DNA from: Flavobacterium tagetis
GTDB taxonomy: Bacteria > Bacteroidota > Bacteroidia > Flavobacteriales > Flavobacteriaceae
Length of the DNA: 64,000 bases
Assembly: GCF_016735615.1 (NCBI RefSeq)
Contig: NZ_JAERSF010000002.1
Span: 992,001-1,056,000 of the forward strand
Reading direction: 5' to 3'
Under the pieces are notes generated by a model. The model ran no database searches, was not told the DNA's origin, and saw only the letters and a list, made by a program, of their open reading frames with translations. The position numbers were made by a program, and so were the translations under genes. This document shows, in pieces, positions 27,750 to 35,864 of this stretch; position 1 is the first letter of the stretch, and every line of letters begins with the position of its first letter.

Positions 27750-27925
27750 TTTGGTCTGCTTTTTTCAATGTGAAATAAGCAGTTAAAAGGGAATCAGGTG
27801 CAAATCCTGAACAGACCCGCTACTGTAAGTTCTACACAAAGTCTTTAAACATACTAATGCCATTGTCCCGCTTTGCGGGGTGAGAAGGCCGTTTAAAGAT
27901 AGAATAAGTCAGGAGACCTGCCACG
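27750..27925 (+). ncRNA. Cobalamin riboswitch
   Basis: The aptamer core is plain: aaaagggaatcaggtgcaaa (27785 onward) followed by cctgaacagacccgctactgtaa, a hairpin arm region with cccgctttgcgggg, and the 3' box aagtcaggagacctgcc ending at ~27922. These match the conserved B12-box elements. It precedes a TonB receptor and B12-type surface proteins. A hairpin with arms CCACGA (27921-27926) and TCGTGG (27945-27950) starts in the last bases of the aptamer and ends 1 base before the next ATG, a likely expression platform. Confidence 0.92.
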
Positions 27926-27951
27926 ATCACATAGTTTAAAACTTTCGTGGT

Positions 27952-28041
27952 ATGAAGTTGATGACAAGAAATAACCTGCTATTTATAGCGGGATTACTAC
28001 TGTTATATAATTACGGCATCACGCAAAGTTTATTTAATTAA
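27952..28041 (+). CDS. Short hydrophobic leader ORF (29 aa) between riboswitch and TonB receptor
   Basis: ATG at 27952 and TAA at 28039. The peptide has a basic start (MKLMTRNN) and a hydrophobic core (LLFIAGLLLLYNYGITQS), so it looks like a signal peptide with nothing behind it. Its ATG is 1 base past the putative riboswitch expression hairpin, and its stop lies 6 bases before the receptor ATG. It may be a regulatory leader coupling riboswitch state to receptor translation, or the remnant of a receptor signal peptide. No family is recognised. Confidence 0.45.
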   Translation: MKLMTRNNLLFIAGLLLLYNYGITQSLFN

Positions 28042-28047
28042 ATCGTG

Positions 28048-30096
28048 ATGTATAATTTTAGAAAAACGCTTCTTGCAACTTTTGCTTTATTGATTCCTTT
28101 TTTGCTTCATTCTCAAGCAGTGACTGATAGTTCGCGGGTTTTGAAAGAAGTTATTCTAAAAGGAAAACCCTATCAGGAAGTTATTCCCGTACAAAGTCTT
28201 TCGGGGGTTTTGCTCGAAAATCTTTCCAGTCATAATGTTGCCGATGCGCTTCGTTATTTTGCAGGAACGCAAATCAAAGATTATGGTGGTGTTGGCGGAC
28301 TCAAAACAGTTGATGTTCGAAATATGGGAACACACCATGTTGGTGTTTTTTATGATGGAATTCAGCTTGGAAATGCCCAAAACGGCGTAACCGATCTAGG
28401 AAAGTATTCGCTTGACGATATGGAATCGCTTACGATGTACAATGGCCAGAAAAGCGAAATTTTCCAGTCAGCAAAAGACTTTGCAGCTGCTTCTACCATT
28501 TATTTGCGAACCAAACGTCCTGTTTTTATTGGCAATAAAAAAACGAATCTACTGGTTCGTTACAAAATAATGTCCATTAATTATCATGATCCTTCTTTTA
28601 GATGGGAACAAAAGCTGAACGATAAAGTGAGTTTAAGCGTAAGTTCTGAATACATCAAATCAAACGGACAGTATAAATTTAGATACAAAAGAAAAAACCA
28701 AGACGGAAGCATTGCCTACGATACCACAGCTACACGATGGAACAGCGATATAGAAGCATTCCGATTTGAATCTGGTTTGTATGGAAAAATAAATAAAGGA
28801 ACTTGGGATGCTAAAGTATATTATTATGATTCTGAACGTGGTGCACCGGGAGCAATTGTAGAAAACAAGTTTAAAGACGGTTTCAAACAATTTGACAAGA
28901 ATTTTTTCGGACAATCTTCTTTAACTAAAGACGTTTCAGAAAAATATAAATTCCAGCTAAAAGGAAAATTCGCTTACGATTATACCCATTATATTGCACG
29001 AGATACGACTAATGTTTTAGGCGAAACCGTAACCGAAGGAGCACAATCTGATGACAGTTATTTTCAACAGGAAGCTTATTTCTCTGCAGTCAATATGTAC
29101 AGCATTTTACCCACTTGGGATGTTTCGCTGTCGACCGATTTTCAATACAATAAACTAAATGCGACAAGAAGAGGAATCCAAACACAATTCTCTTTTCCAC
29201 AACGTTATACAGCGCTTGTTTCTCTAGCAACTTCGTATCGATATGAAGGTTTTAAAGTTTTAGGAAATGTATTAGGAACCCGTGTCATTGAGGAAGTAGA
29301 ATACAATGCCAAAGCTCCCAATAAAACTGAATTTACGCCCGCTATATTTCTAGGCTACACGCCTTTTAAAAAATATGATTTCAATTTAAGAGCATTTGCC
29401 AAACGTATTTTCAGAATGCCAACTTTCAACGATTTGTATTATACCATGATTGGTTCGAGCACTTTGAGGCCAGAATATATGAATCAGTACGATGTTGGTT
29501 TTACGTATAATTTCCCCGTAAGGGAAAGTTTTTTCGACAAATTTTCTTTTCAGGCAGATGCTTATTATACCAATACAAAAGACAAAATTGTTGCCGCACC
29601 GACTGGAAATTTATTCCGCTGGATGATGACCAATATCGGACAGGTTAAAGGAAAAGGAATCGAAACGGTTCTAAATATGGCAACTCATTTTAATAAGTTA
29701 ATACTAGATGCCAACTTAACCTATACGTATTCTCAAAGTCAGGATTTCACAAAAATTGTCGGTTTAGAAATGTCTTCTTACGGAGATCAGATTCCGTACA
29801 CGCCTTGGCATAGCGGATCTGGAATTTTAAACGCCAATTACGAATCTTGGAACTTCAATTACAGCTTTATTTATGTCGGAAAACGCTACAACGGAAATGT
29901 CAATAATATTAAAGTAAATGAAGTTCAGCCGTGGTATACACACGATTTGGCGGTTCAGAAATCTTTCGCATTCAAAAATTACAAATTAAACGGAACAGTT
30001 GAAGTTAATAATGCTTTTAATCAGCAATACGAAGTGATTTACAATTATCCGATGCCAGGGCGAACATTCAAATTTATAATCAGTTTTGAGTTATGA
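28048..30096 (+). CDS. TonB-dependent outer-membrane receptor, BtuB-like (cobalamin uptake)
   Basis: 682 residues from the ATG at 28048; a GTG one codon upstream is possible. A signal peptide ends LLHSQA. The plug domain (~residues 28-150) includes LSSHNVADALRYFAGTQIKDYGGVGGLKTVDVRNMG and HHVGVFYDGIQLGNAQNG, with STIYLRTK closing it. The ~22-strand barrel ends GRTFKFIISFEL with terminal aromatic/Leu. There is no N-terminal carboxypeptidase-like domain, so this is a BtuB-size receptor rather than SusC. The upstream cobalamin riboswitch and downstream BtuG-like lipoprotein make corrinoid uptake the most likely role. It overlaps the next gene by 4 bases (ATGA), indicating translational coupling. 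Confidence 0.92.
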   Translation: MYNFRKTLLATFALLIPFLLHSQAVTDSSRVLKEVILKGKPYQEVIPVQSLSGVLLENLSSHNVADALRYFAGTQIKDYGGVGGLKTVDVRNMGTHHVGVFYDGIQLGNAQNGVTDLGKYSLDDMESLTMYNGQKSEIFQSAKDFAAASTIYLRTKRPVFIGNKKTNLLVRYKIMSINYHDPSFRWEQKLNDKVSLSVSSEYIKSNGQYKFRYKRKNQDGSIAYDTTATRWNSDIEAFRFESGLYGKINKGTWDAKVYYYDSERGAPGAIVENKFKDGFKQFDKNFFGQSSLTKDVSEKYKFQLKGKFAYDYTHYIARDTTNVLGETVTEGAQSDDSYFQQEAYFSAVNMYSILPTWDVSLSTDFQYNKLNATRRGIQTQFSFPQRYTALVSLATSYRYEGFKVLGNVLGTRVIEEVEYNAKAPNKTEFTPAIFLGYTPFKKYDFNLRAFAKRIFRMPTFNDLYYTMIGSSTLRPEYMNQYDVGFTYNFPVRESFFDKFSFQADAYYTNTKDKIVAAPTGNLFRWMMTNIGQVKGKGIETVLNMATHFNKLILDANLTYTYSQSQDFTKIVGLEMSSYGDQIPYTPWHSGSGILNANYESWNFNYSFIYVGKRYNGNVNNIKVNEVQPWYTHDLAVQKSFAFKNYKLNGTVEVNNAFNQQYEVIYNYPMPGRTFKFIISFEL

Positions 30097-31238
30097 AAAA
30101 GAGCTTTTTAAAAATACTATTTGTTTTAAGCATATCTGTTTTGCTGGTTTCCTGCCGTGAAGACGAAATGATATTTCTTTCTTCTGATACAGCTGTTGCC
30201 GCGCCAAGAAGTGACGGAAATATTGAAGGTTTCTATCTTTTAAACGAGGGAAATATGGGCATGAATCGTGCGAGTTTGGATGTTTTCAATTACAGAACGG
30301 GAAATTATACCACAGATGTTTATTCCGAACGAAATCCTTCGGTTGTAAAAGAATTGGGAGATGTTGGAAACGATATTAAAATCTACGGGAATAAGGTTTA
30401 TGCCGTCATAAATTGCTCCAACAAAGTTGAGGTTTTAGAAAAATGGACAGCAAAACGCATTAAAAAAATTGACATTCCCAATTGCCGTTATGTGGCTTTT
30501 TATAAAGACAAAGCGTATGTGAGTTCGTATTCAGGACCAGTTGCCATTAATCCGAATGCAGAAATCGGTTTTGTGGCTGAAATTGACACCACTTCATTAG
30601 AAATAAAAAGAAAGGTAACCGTTGGCTATCAGCCTGAACAAATGGTCATTCACAACGGAAAATTGTATGTGGCCAATTCTGGCGGTTATAGAGTGCCAAA
30701 TTACGACAGAACAGTTTCAGTTATTGATCTAGCGACTTTCACAGAAATCAAAAAAATAGATGTGGGCATTAATTTGTACAGCATGCAGATTGACAGTCGA
30801 GGCGATATTTATGTGAGCTCACGCGGCGATTATTACAACACGCCATCTAATCTTTTTGTGATTGATACGCAGACGGATGAAAAGAAAATGCAGTTAGATA
30901 TTCCCGTTTCAGGAACTTGTTTGGTTGATGATTTACTGTATTACTACAGCGTTTCTTGGAGTTACTTATCAGGCAGTAATAAAGTGAGTTACGGAATTTT
31001 AGATACTAAAACTAAAAAAGTAATTGCCAATCAGATTATTACGGACGGAACCGACAAAAAAATCATGATTCCGTACGGACTTCAAGTCAATCAAGAAACC
31101 AAAGAAATCTACATTACAGATGCTCAAAACTACGTCGTAACAGGCTATATCTACTGTTTTACGCCCGACGGAAAACTAAAATGGAAAACTACCGCAGGGA
31201 ATATTCCCGCTCATATTGCTTTTATAACTAAAAATTAA
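30093..31238 (+). CDS. BtuG-like beta-propeller surface lipoprotein (DUF5074/YncE family)
   Basis: 381 residues. The lipoprotein signal ends LLVSC with lipid Cys21, followed by an acidic REDE stretch of the sort that directs Bacteroidota lipoproteins to the surface. The rest is repeated beta-propeller blades: GFYLLNEGNMGMNRASLDVFNYRTG, IKIYGNKVYAVINCSNKVEVLE, MVIHNGKLYVANSGG, TVSVIDLATFTEIKKIDVG and IYVSSRGDYY. In Bacteroides the equivalent protein BtuG binds cobalamin with very high affinity and sits as a lid on BtuB. Here the gene follows the TonB receptor with a 4-base overlap behind a B12 riboswitch, so the same role is inferred. B12 binding itself has not been shown for this protein. Confidence 0.85.
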   Translation: MKKSFLKILFVLSISVLLVSCREDEMIFLSSDTAVAAPRSDGNIEGFYLLNEGNMGMNRASLDVFNYRTGNYTTDVYSERNPSVVKELGDVGNDIKIYGNKVYAVINCSNKVEVLEKWTAKRIKKIDIPNCRYVAFYKDKAYVSSYSGPVAINPNAEIGFVAEIDTTSLEIKRKVTVGYQPEQMVIHNGKLYVANSGGYRVPNYDRTVSVIDLATFTEIKKIDVGINLYSMQIDSRGDIYVSSRGDYYNTPSNLFVIDTQTDEKKMQLDIPVSGTCLVDDLLYYYSVSWSYLSGSNKVSYGILDTKTKKVIANQIITDGTDKKIMIPYGLQVNQETKEIYITDAQNYVVTGYIYCFTPDGKLKWKTTAGNIPAHIAFITKN

Positions 31239-31241
31239 AAA

Positions 31242-32444
31242 ATGATGAATAAAGCTTTTTTTAAAATCGCTCTGTTTTTAATTCTTTTTGTAGGATTTGC
31301 TTCTTGCGATAAGGACAATGATAATGAAGAGGAAGTGCTTCCCGCAGAAGTGCTGAAGGAAACCTACACGATTGACCGTTTTAAAGTCCTGAATATTGCA
31401 ACAAACCTTCCAAGCACGGCAAAACTGACTTGGAGTGTTAAAGATTCGATTATCTCAGAAAATGCTGATTTAGATTTTATAAGTCCGTTTCAAAAAAGTT
31501 ATCCACTGACTTTAAAAGTTGAAATTAACGGAGAAACAAAGATCTACAACTCGTCAATCAATGTTATAAAAGAAACAGGAACGTACAGTAAATATATTTC
31601 TAATGTATTTGATTTTCGCCCCGCAGTCGGACAGTTTACAAACGAAATTCCACAATATACCGCAGGAAATACTGAAGCCAATATGATTTCTGCGGCTAAA
31701 AAAGCAATTGTTGGTTCAAATACAACCATGATTTCTTTAGGCGGTTTTGGCGGTTATGTGGTTTTTGGTTTTGATCACACCATTCCAAATATGAACGGAC
31801 GAGATTTTAAAGTTTTAGGAAATGCTTTTTGGGGAAATGAAGCCAACGAAGCACGTGCGGGATCTTGTGAACCAGGGATTATAATGGTCGCTTACGATAG
31901 AAATAAAAACGGAAAACCAGACGAAGACGAATGGTATGAGATTGCAGGAAGCGAATATTTTAAAAACACGACTATAAAGAACTATTCTATTACTTATTCC
32001 AAACCAGATCCAAACAAATCTCCAGTTGTAGGAAACGAATTTTGGCAAGTTAATATTGAATACATTAAATGGCAGGACAATGCTGGAAATTCAGGCTATA
32101 AATCACAAAATGTGTTTCATGAACAAAATTATTATCCGCTTTGGATTACCGATGCTTCGTATACTTTGAAAGGAACGCGAATAGCCGATAACTTCTACGA
32201 TCAAAGCGGTGAAGGTTCGTATTGGGTAGGTAAATCGTTTGAATTTGGTTATGCCGATAATGCCCCAAATAATGATGAAGCTTCCAATATTGATATTTCT
32301 TGGGCAGTAGACAAAAACGGAAAATACGTAAAACTTCCCGGAATAGATTTCGTAAAAATATACACAGCAATCAATCAGGAAGCGGGCTGGCTTGGAGAAG
32401 TTTCTACAGAAGTTTCAGGCGCTTACGATTTACATCTTAACTAA
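31242..32444 (+). CDS. Surface lipoprotein of the B12 uptake operon, probably corrinoid- or ligand-binding
   Basis: 400 residues. The lipoprotein signal ends FASC with Cys22, followed by a strongly acidic DKDNDNEEE stretch (surface export signal type). A short Ig/PKD-like domain (~40-110: LTWSVKDSIISENADLDFISPFQKSYPLTLKV) precedes a larger domain (~120-400). That domain includes MISLGGFGGYVVFGFDH, DFKVLGNAFWGNEANEARAGSCEPGIIMVAYDRNKNGKPDEDEWYEI and SFEFGYADNAPNNDEASNIDISWAVDKNG, with a DxNxNGxxDxDEW calcium-loop-like motif. Genes of this type accompany BtuG-like proteins in Bacteroidota B12 loci. It is 3 bases after the BtuG-like stop. The function is inferred from the operon. Confidence 0.75.
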   Translation: MMNKAFFKIALFLILFVGFASCDKDNDNEEEVLPAEVLKETYTIDRFKVLNIATNLPSTAKLTWSVKDSIISENADLDFISPFQKSYPLTLKVEINGETKIYNSSINVIKETGTYSKYISNVFDFRPAVGQFTNEIPQYTAGNTEANMISAAKKAIVGSNTTMISLGGFGGYVVFGFDHTIPNMNGRDFKVLGNAFWGNEANEARAGSCEPGIIMVAYDRNKNGKPDEDEWYEIAGSEYFKNTTIKNYSITYSKPDPNKSPVVGNEFWQVNIEYIKWQDNAGNSGYKSQNVFHEQNYYPLWITDASYTLKGTRIADNFYDQSGEGSYWVGKSFEFGYADNAPNNDEASNIDISWAVDKNGKYVKLPGIDFVKIYTAINQEAGWLGEVSTEVSGAYDLHLN

Positions 32445-32460
32445 CACAATAAAAAAATTA

Positions 32461-32592
32461 ACACATAGAGACATAGATTTTCGAAACTTAGAAAGGCGTT
32501 TCACTTTGTTTAAAAACACATAGCTATGTGTTAGAAACTAGTTTCTTTTTCTTTTCTTTTTTCCGATGAGAAAAATCTATGTCTCTATGTGT
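32461..32592. repeat. Intergenic inverted repeat (21-bp perfect arms)
   Basis: Left arm acacatagagacatagattt(t) at 32461-32481 is perfectly complementary to 32572-32592. The loop carries a smaller palindrome (cacatagctatgtg near 32517-32530). It separates the riboswitch operon from the T9SS propeller gene and may stall or terminate transcription. Confidence 0.8.
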
Positions 32593-32632
32593 TTAAAAAA
32601 CATTAACTCAACATTTTTAAAACCAATACATT

Positions 32633-34912
32633 ATGAGAAAAAATTACTTTATAGTAATAATGCTATTTTTTGCATTTCTAACCCATGCACAGATAAAAGT
32701 GCAAGGCGTTCCTAGAAATGACATTAAGTTAAAAACGGCCACACAAAAGCAATTAACAGCAAAGAATGCTAATGCAACCACATTTGATGATATTCAGTTT
32801 TGGGTTGGTACTGGTGCCAATAAAGCAGCTTTTGCTGTGCAATGGAACGATGGAAAAAATGCAGACGCCTTAATCTGGGGATTTAAATGGGATGGAAATG
32901 CAACTGGAGAAGATATGATGAAAGCCATTGCAAAAGCCGACCCTCGTTTTTATACTCTTTTACTGCAAGGAACACAATTTGGAACCGCAATTGGAGGATT
33001 CGGTTTTGATTTGGATGGAGCCAACACAATTGGATTGTACAAAAGCGGAAATGTAACGTATCCTTATTATCCTGTGAGTGGTATTGTGAATACAGCGGTT
33101 TATGATTTTGACGAATATACACCAATTGATGCATCAGATCACTGGCAATCTGGCTGGACGACTAAAGGATATTGGTCGTATTGGGTAAGAGACGATGTTA
33201 ATAATGGGTTTGATTATTCTGGATTAGGAGCATCGAGCCGAGTTTTACAAAACGGTTCTTGGGACGTCTGGAATTTTAATGTTTCGTTTGCAGAAGAACC
33301 CATTGCAGCATTTACTCCTGTAACACCTTACGCGAATGCGATAGATTTCACAAAAGGCTATTTCGTGGTCAACGAAGAATGGTTTGGCCACACTAATGGT
33401 TCTGTAAATTTTGTCAGCAATGACGGGAAAATTAATTATAGAGTGTATAGCGATATAAATGAAAATAAAGCTTTTGGAGCTACAACTCAATACGGAACTA
33501 TTTACGGAGATAAATTTTATTTTGTTTCTAAGCAGGCTAAAGATGGAGGAGATACACAATACACTCCAGGTGGAAGGCTCGTTGTTGCCGATGCGTTAAC
33601 GATGAAAACCCTTGCGGAATTTGATAATGTAGGAGGAGGAGATGGACGTTCTTTTGTTGGAGTTGATGAAAAAACGGGATATATAGGCGCTTCAAACGGA
33701 GTTTTTATTTTTGATATTGCCAATATGAAAGTTGGAGCTGTCATTGCAGGAACTGGTGGCGGAAGTCAGTACGCGGGTCAGATTGGAAACATGATTCGTA
33801 CTTCTCAATATGTATTTACAGTAAAACAAAATGGTGGAATTTTAGTCATTGATCCTAAAACTAATACTGTCGTAAAAACCATAACAGGTGCGTTTCATTC
33901 GGTTACACAATCTAAAGACGGAAGCATCTGGGGAATTCAAAACAAGAAAATAATTAACATTGATCCCTTAACTTTTGCAACTATCGAATATGCTATACCA
34001 ACCACTCAATATTTAGGCTCTTGGGGCGCATGGAATGCCGGTAGTTTTACTTATAGCAATAAAGAAAATGCTTTGTATTGGATGAATTCTGTCAACGCAT
34101 TTACTTCGGGAGTTCAAATTATAAAGTTTGATGTGGCAACCAAAAAATTCAATGAAAGTTTTGCTACACTTCCAGGACAAACGGGAACTTTTAAGCAAAT
34201 TCCTTACGGAGCAGCATTGAGACTTGATCCTGTTTCAGATCACATTATTGTAAACACAACAGAAAGCGGTTTTGGTGCACATTATCAAAAAAACTGGATT
34301 CATACTTTTGATAATACAGGAAAATTAATCGATACTAAAGTTTTAAACGATTATTACTGGTTTCCTGCCATGACGGTATTTCCTGATAATGCAGTGCCGG
34401 TTGTAAATGCAATTTTGCCATCACAAATTTCAACGGGAAGTCCGACAATTATTGATCTAAAAGCAGTAGTTTCAGATGAAGACAATTTGTCGGCAGCAAT
34501 CGTAAAAACAATTAAATCAAACAGTGATTCGAATATTGTTTCTGCAGAAATTAATGCTAATGAAGAACTGATCTTAACCCCAAAAATAGGAGGAACTTCG
34601 ACAATTGTAATCAGTTTTAATTCTAATGGAAAAATAGTCGAAAAATCGATTTTGGTTGATACAGCGGTTTTAGGCAGAGACGAATTCACGAAAGTGCAAT
34701 TATCGATTTATCCAAACCCAGTTTCAGATTATCTGAATATCAGTACTGAAGATGAAATAACAGATGTTGTGATTTATGATATAAATGGAAGAACGATTAA
34801 TGCTAGAATTAATAACAATCAAATTGATGTAAGTAATTTTGCCAAAGGATTTTATATTATCAATATTGAAACTGATAAAGCAAAGTATACTCAGAAATTT
34901 ATTAAAAGATAA
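32633..34912 (+). CDS. T9SS-sorted beta-propeller protein (DUF5074-like) of the B12 locus
   Basis: 759 residues. A signal peptide ends LTHAQ. Residues ~45-225 form a DUF4465/jelly-roll-like domain (DDIQFWVGTGANKAAFAVQWNDGK...SDHWQSGWTTKGYWSYWVRDD). Residues ~235-585 are a beta-propeller similar to the BtuG-like neighbour (YFVVNEEWFGHTNGSVNFVSNDGKINYRVY, TYKFY-type blades, GGILVIDPKTNTVVKTITG). An Ig-like segment and a type A T9SS sorting domain (LSIYPNPVSDYLNIST ... YTQKFIKR) follow. It lies 188 bases after the B12 operon on the same strand, separated by an inverted repeat. It may be a secreted or surface-attached corrinoid scavenger; this is inference from fold and position. Confidence 0.8.
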   Translation: MRKNYFIVIMLFFAFLTHAQIKVQGVPRNDIKLKTATQKQLTAKNANATTFDDIQFWVGTGANKAAFAVQWNDGKNADALIWGFKWDGNATGEDMMKAIAKADPRFYTLLLQGTQFGTAIGGFGFDLDGANTIGLYKSGNVTYPYYPVSGIVNTAVYDFDEYTPIDASDHWQSGWTTKGYWSYWVRDDVNNGFDYSGLGASSRVLQNGSWDVWNFNVSFAEEPIAAFTPVTPYANAIDFTKGYFVVNEEWFGHTNGSVNFVSNDGKINYRVYSDINENKAFGATTQYGTIYGDKFYFVSKQAKDGGDTQYTPGGRLVVADALTMKTLAEFDNVGGGDGRSFVGVDEKTGYIGASNGVFIFDIANMKVGAVIAGTGGGSQYAGQIGNMIRTSQYVFTVKQNGGILVIDPKTNTVVKTITGAFHSVTQSKDGSIWGIQNKKIINIDPLTFATIEYAIPTTQYLGSWGAWNAGSFTYSNKENALYWMNSVNAFTSGVQIIKFDVATKKFNESFATLPGQTGTFKQIPYGAALRLDPVSDHIIVNTTESGFGAHYQKNWIHTFDNTGKLIDTKVLNDYYWFPAMTVFPDNAVPVVNAILPSQISTGSPTIIDLKAVVSDEDNLSAAIVKTIKSNSDSNIVSAEINANEELILTPKIGGTSTIVISFNSNGKIVEKSILVDTAVLGRDEFTKVQLSIYPNPVSDYLNISTEDEITDVVIYDINGRTINARINNNQIDVSNFAKGFYIINIETDKAKYTQKFIKR

Positions 34913-34935
34913 GATTTAAATACTGTAATTAATGA

Positions 34936-34964
34936 GGCTGTCACTTTGGTGACAGCCTTTTTTT
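34936..34964 (+). terminator. Strong rho-independent terminator ending the B12 locus
   Basis: Perfect 9-bp stem ggctgtcac / gtgacagcc with a 4-base loop and a seven-T run, 23 bases after the stop at 34912. Confidence 0.92.
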
Positions 34965-35106
34965 GTGCAACAAAATGCTTCGGAGAAGCATAATATTTAT
35001 AGCAAATAAAATAGCGAGAGAAAAAAGCTCCAGAGGAGTGACATATCGATAGACATTTTTTTCAATAAAAAGATCATTATATTTACGAAACAAAATTCCG
35101 AACATT

Positions 35107-35745
35107 ATGAAAGCATTGGTAATTGGAGCTACAGGCGCAACAGGAAAAGAGTTGGTTAATCTTCTATTGGAAAATAATGATTATGAAGCGGTTTCAATTT
35201 TTGTGAGACGTCCAACAGGAAAATCACATCCAAAACTGACCGAGCATATAGTTGATTTTTCTAATATAAATTCATTTCAAAGCGCAATTACCGGAGATGT
35301 TCTTTTTTCTTGTTTAGGAACTACACTTAAAGATGCGGGTTCAAAAGAAAAACAATGGAAAATCGATTATGACATTCCCGCGGATTTCGCAGCCGCTGCC
35401 AAACAAAATAATGTAAAATCTTTGGTTTTGGTTTCTTCTTACGGAGCTTCAGCAAAAAGCAGCGTATATTATTCTATGATGAAAGGAAAATTAGAAGAGT
35501 ATCTTCAAGAGCTCAATTTTCCACAATATATTGTTTTCAGACCTGGACCTTTAATTCGAGAAAATACAGACCGTTTGGGCGAAAAGATTTCGGTAAAAGT
35601 GATAAAATTCTTTAATGCGGTAGGTCTTTTTAAGAATTTGAAACCTATAACAACCGCATTTTTAGCTGAAAAATTAGAAAAAGCGCCAAAAGCGATTTCT
35701 GAAGGAACAACAATTCTAGAGCTGAGTCAGATTATCGAGCTTTAG
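35107..35745 (+). CDS. NAD(P)H-binding Rossmann-fold protein (atypical SDR, HTATIP2-like)
   Basis: 212 residues. The N-terminal KALVIGATGATGKELVNLLL is a GxxGxxG dinucleotide motif. It is followed by VRRPTG (NADP-preferring Arg), DVLFSCLGTTLKDAGSKEKQWKIDYD and VLVSSYGASAKSSVYYSMMKGKLEEYL, which supplies the YxxxK-like pair. FRPGPLIRENTDR matches the atypical SDR family of oxidoreductases such as HTATIP2/YbjT relatives. Cytoplasmic; substrate unknown. The gene is monocistronic, with a strong terminator upstream. A TATATTTA element near 35080 is a weak -7 candidate. Confidence 0.85.
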   Translation: MKALVIGATGATGKELVNLLLENNDYEAVSIFVRRPTGKSHPKLTEHIVDFSNINSFQSAITGDVLFSCLGTTLKDAGSKEKQWKIDYDIPADFAAAAKQNNVKSLVLVSSYGASAKSSVYYSMMKGKLEEYLQELNFPQYIVFRPGPLIRENTDRLGEKISVKVIKFFNAVGLFKNLKPITTAFLAEKLEKAPKAISEGTTILELSQIIEL

Positions 35746-35864
35746 CTTGTAATCTTTTTATATCAGGGCGGTTATATATTGTTCTCTTTTTAAATAAGAA
35801 TTGCTACTAAATAAAGGGTTTTAGACTAATTTGCTTTACCTTTATACCTTTACTACGCCAAAAA

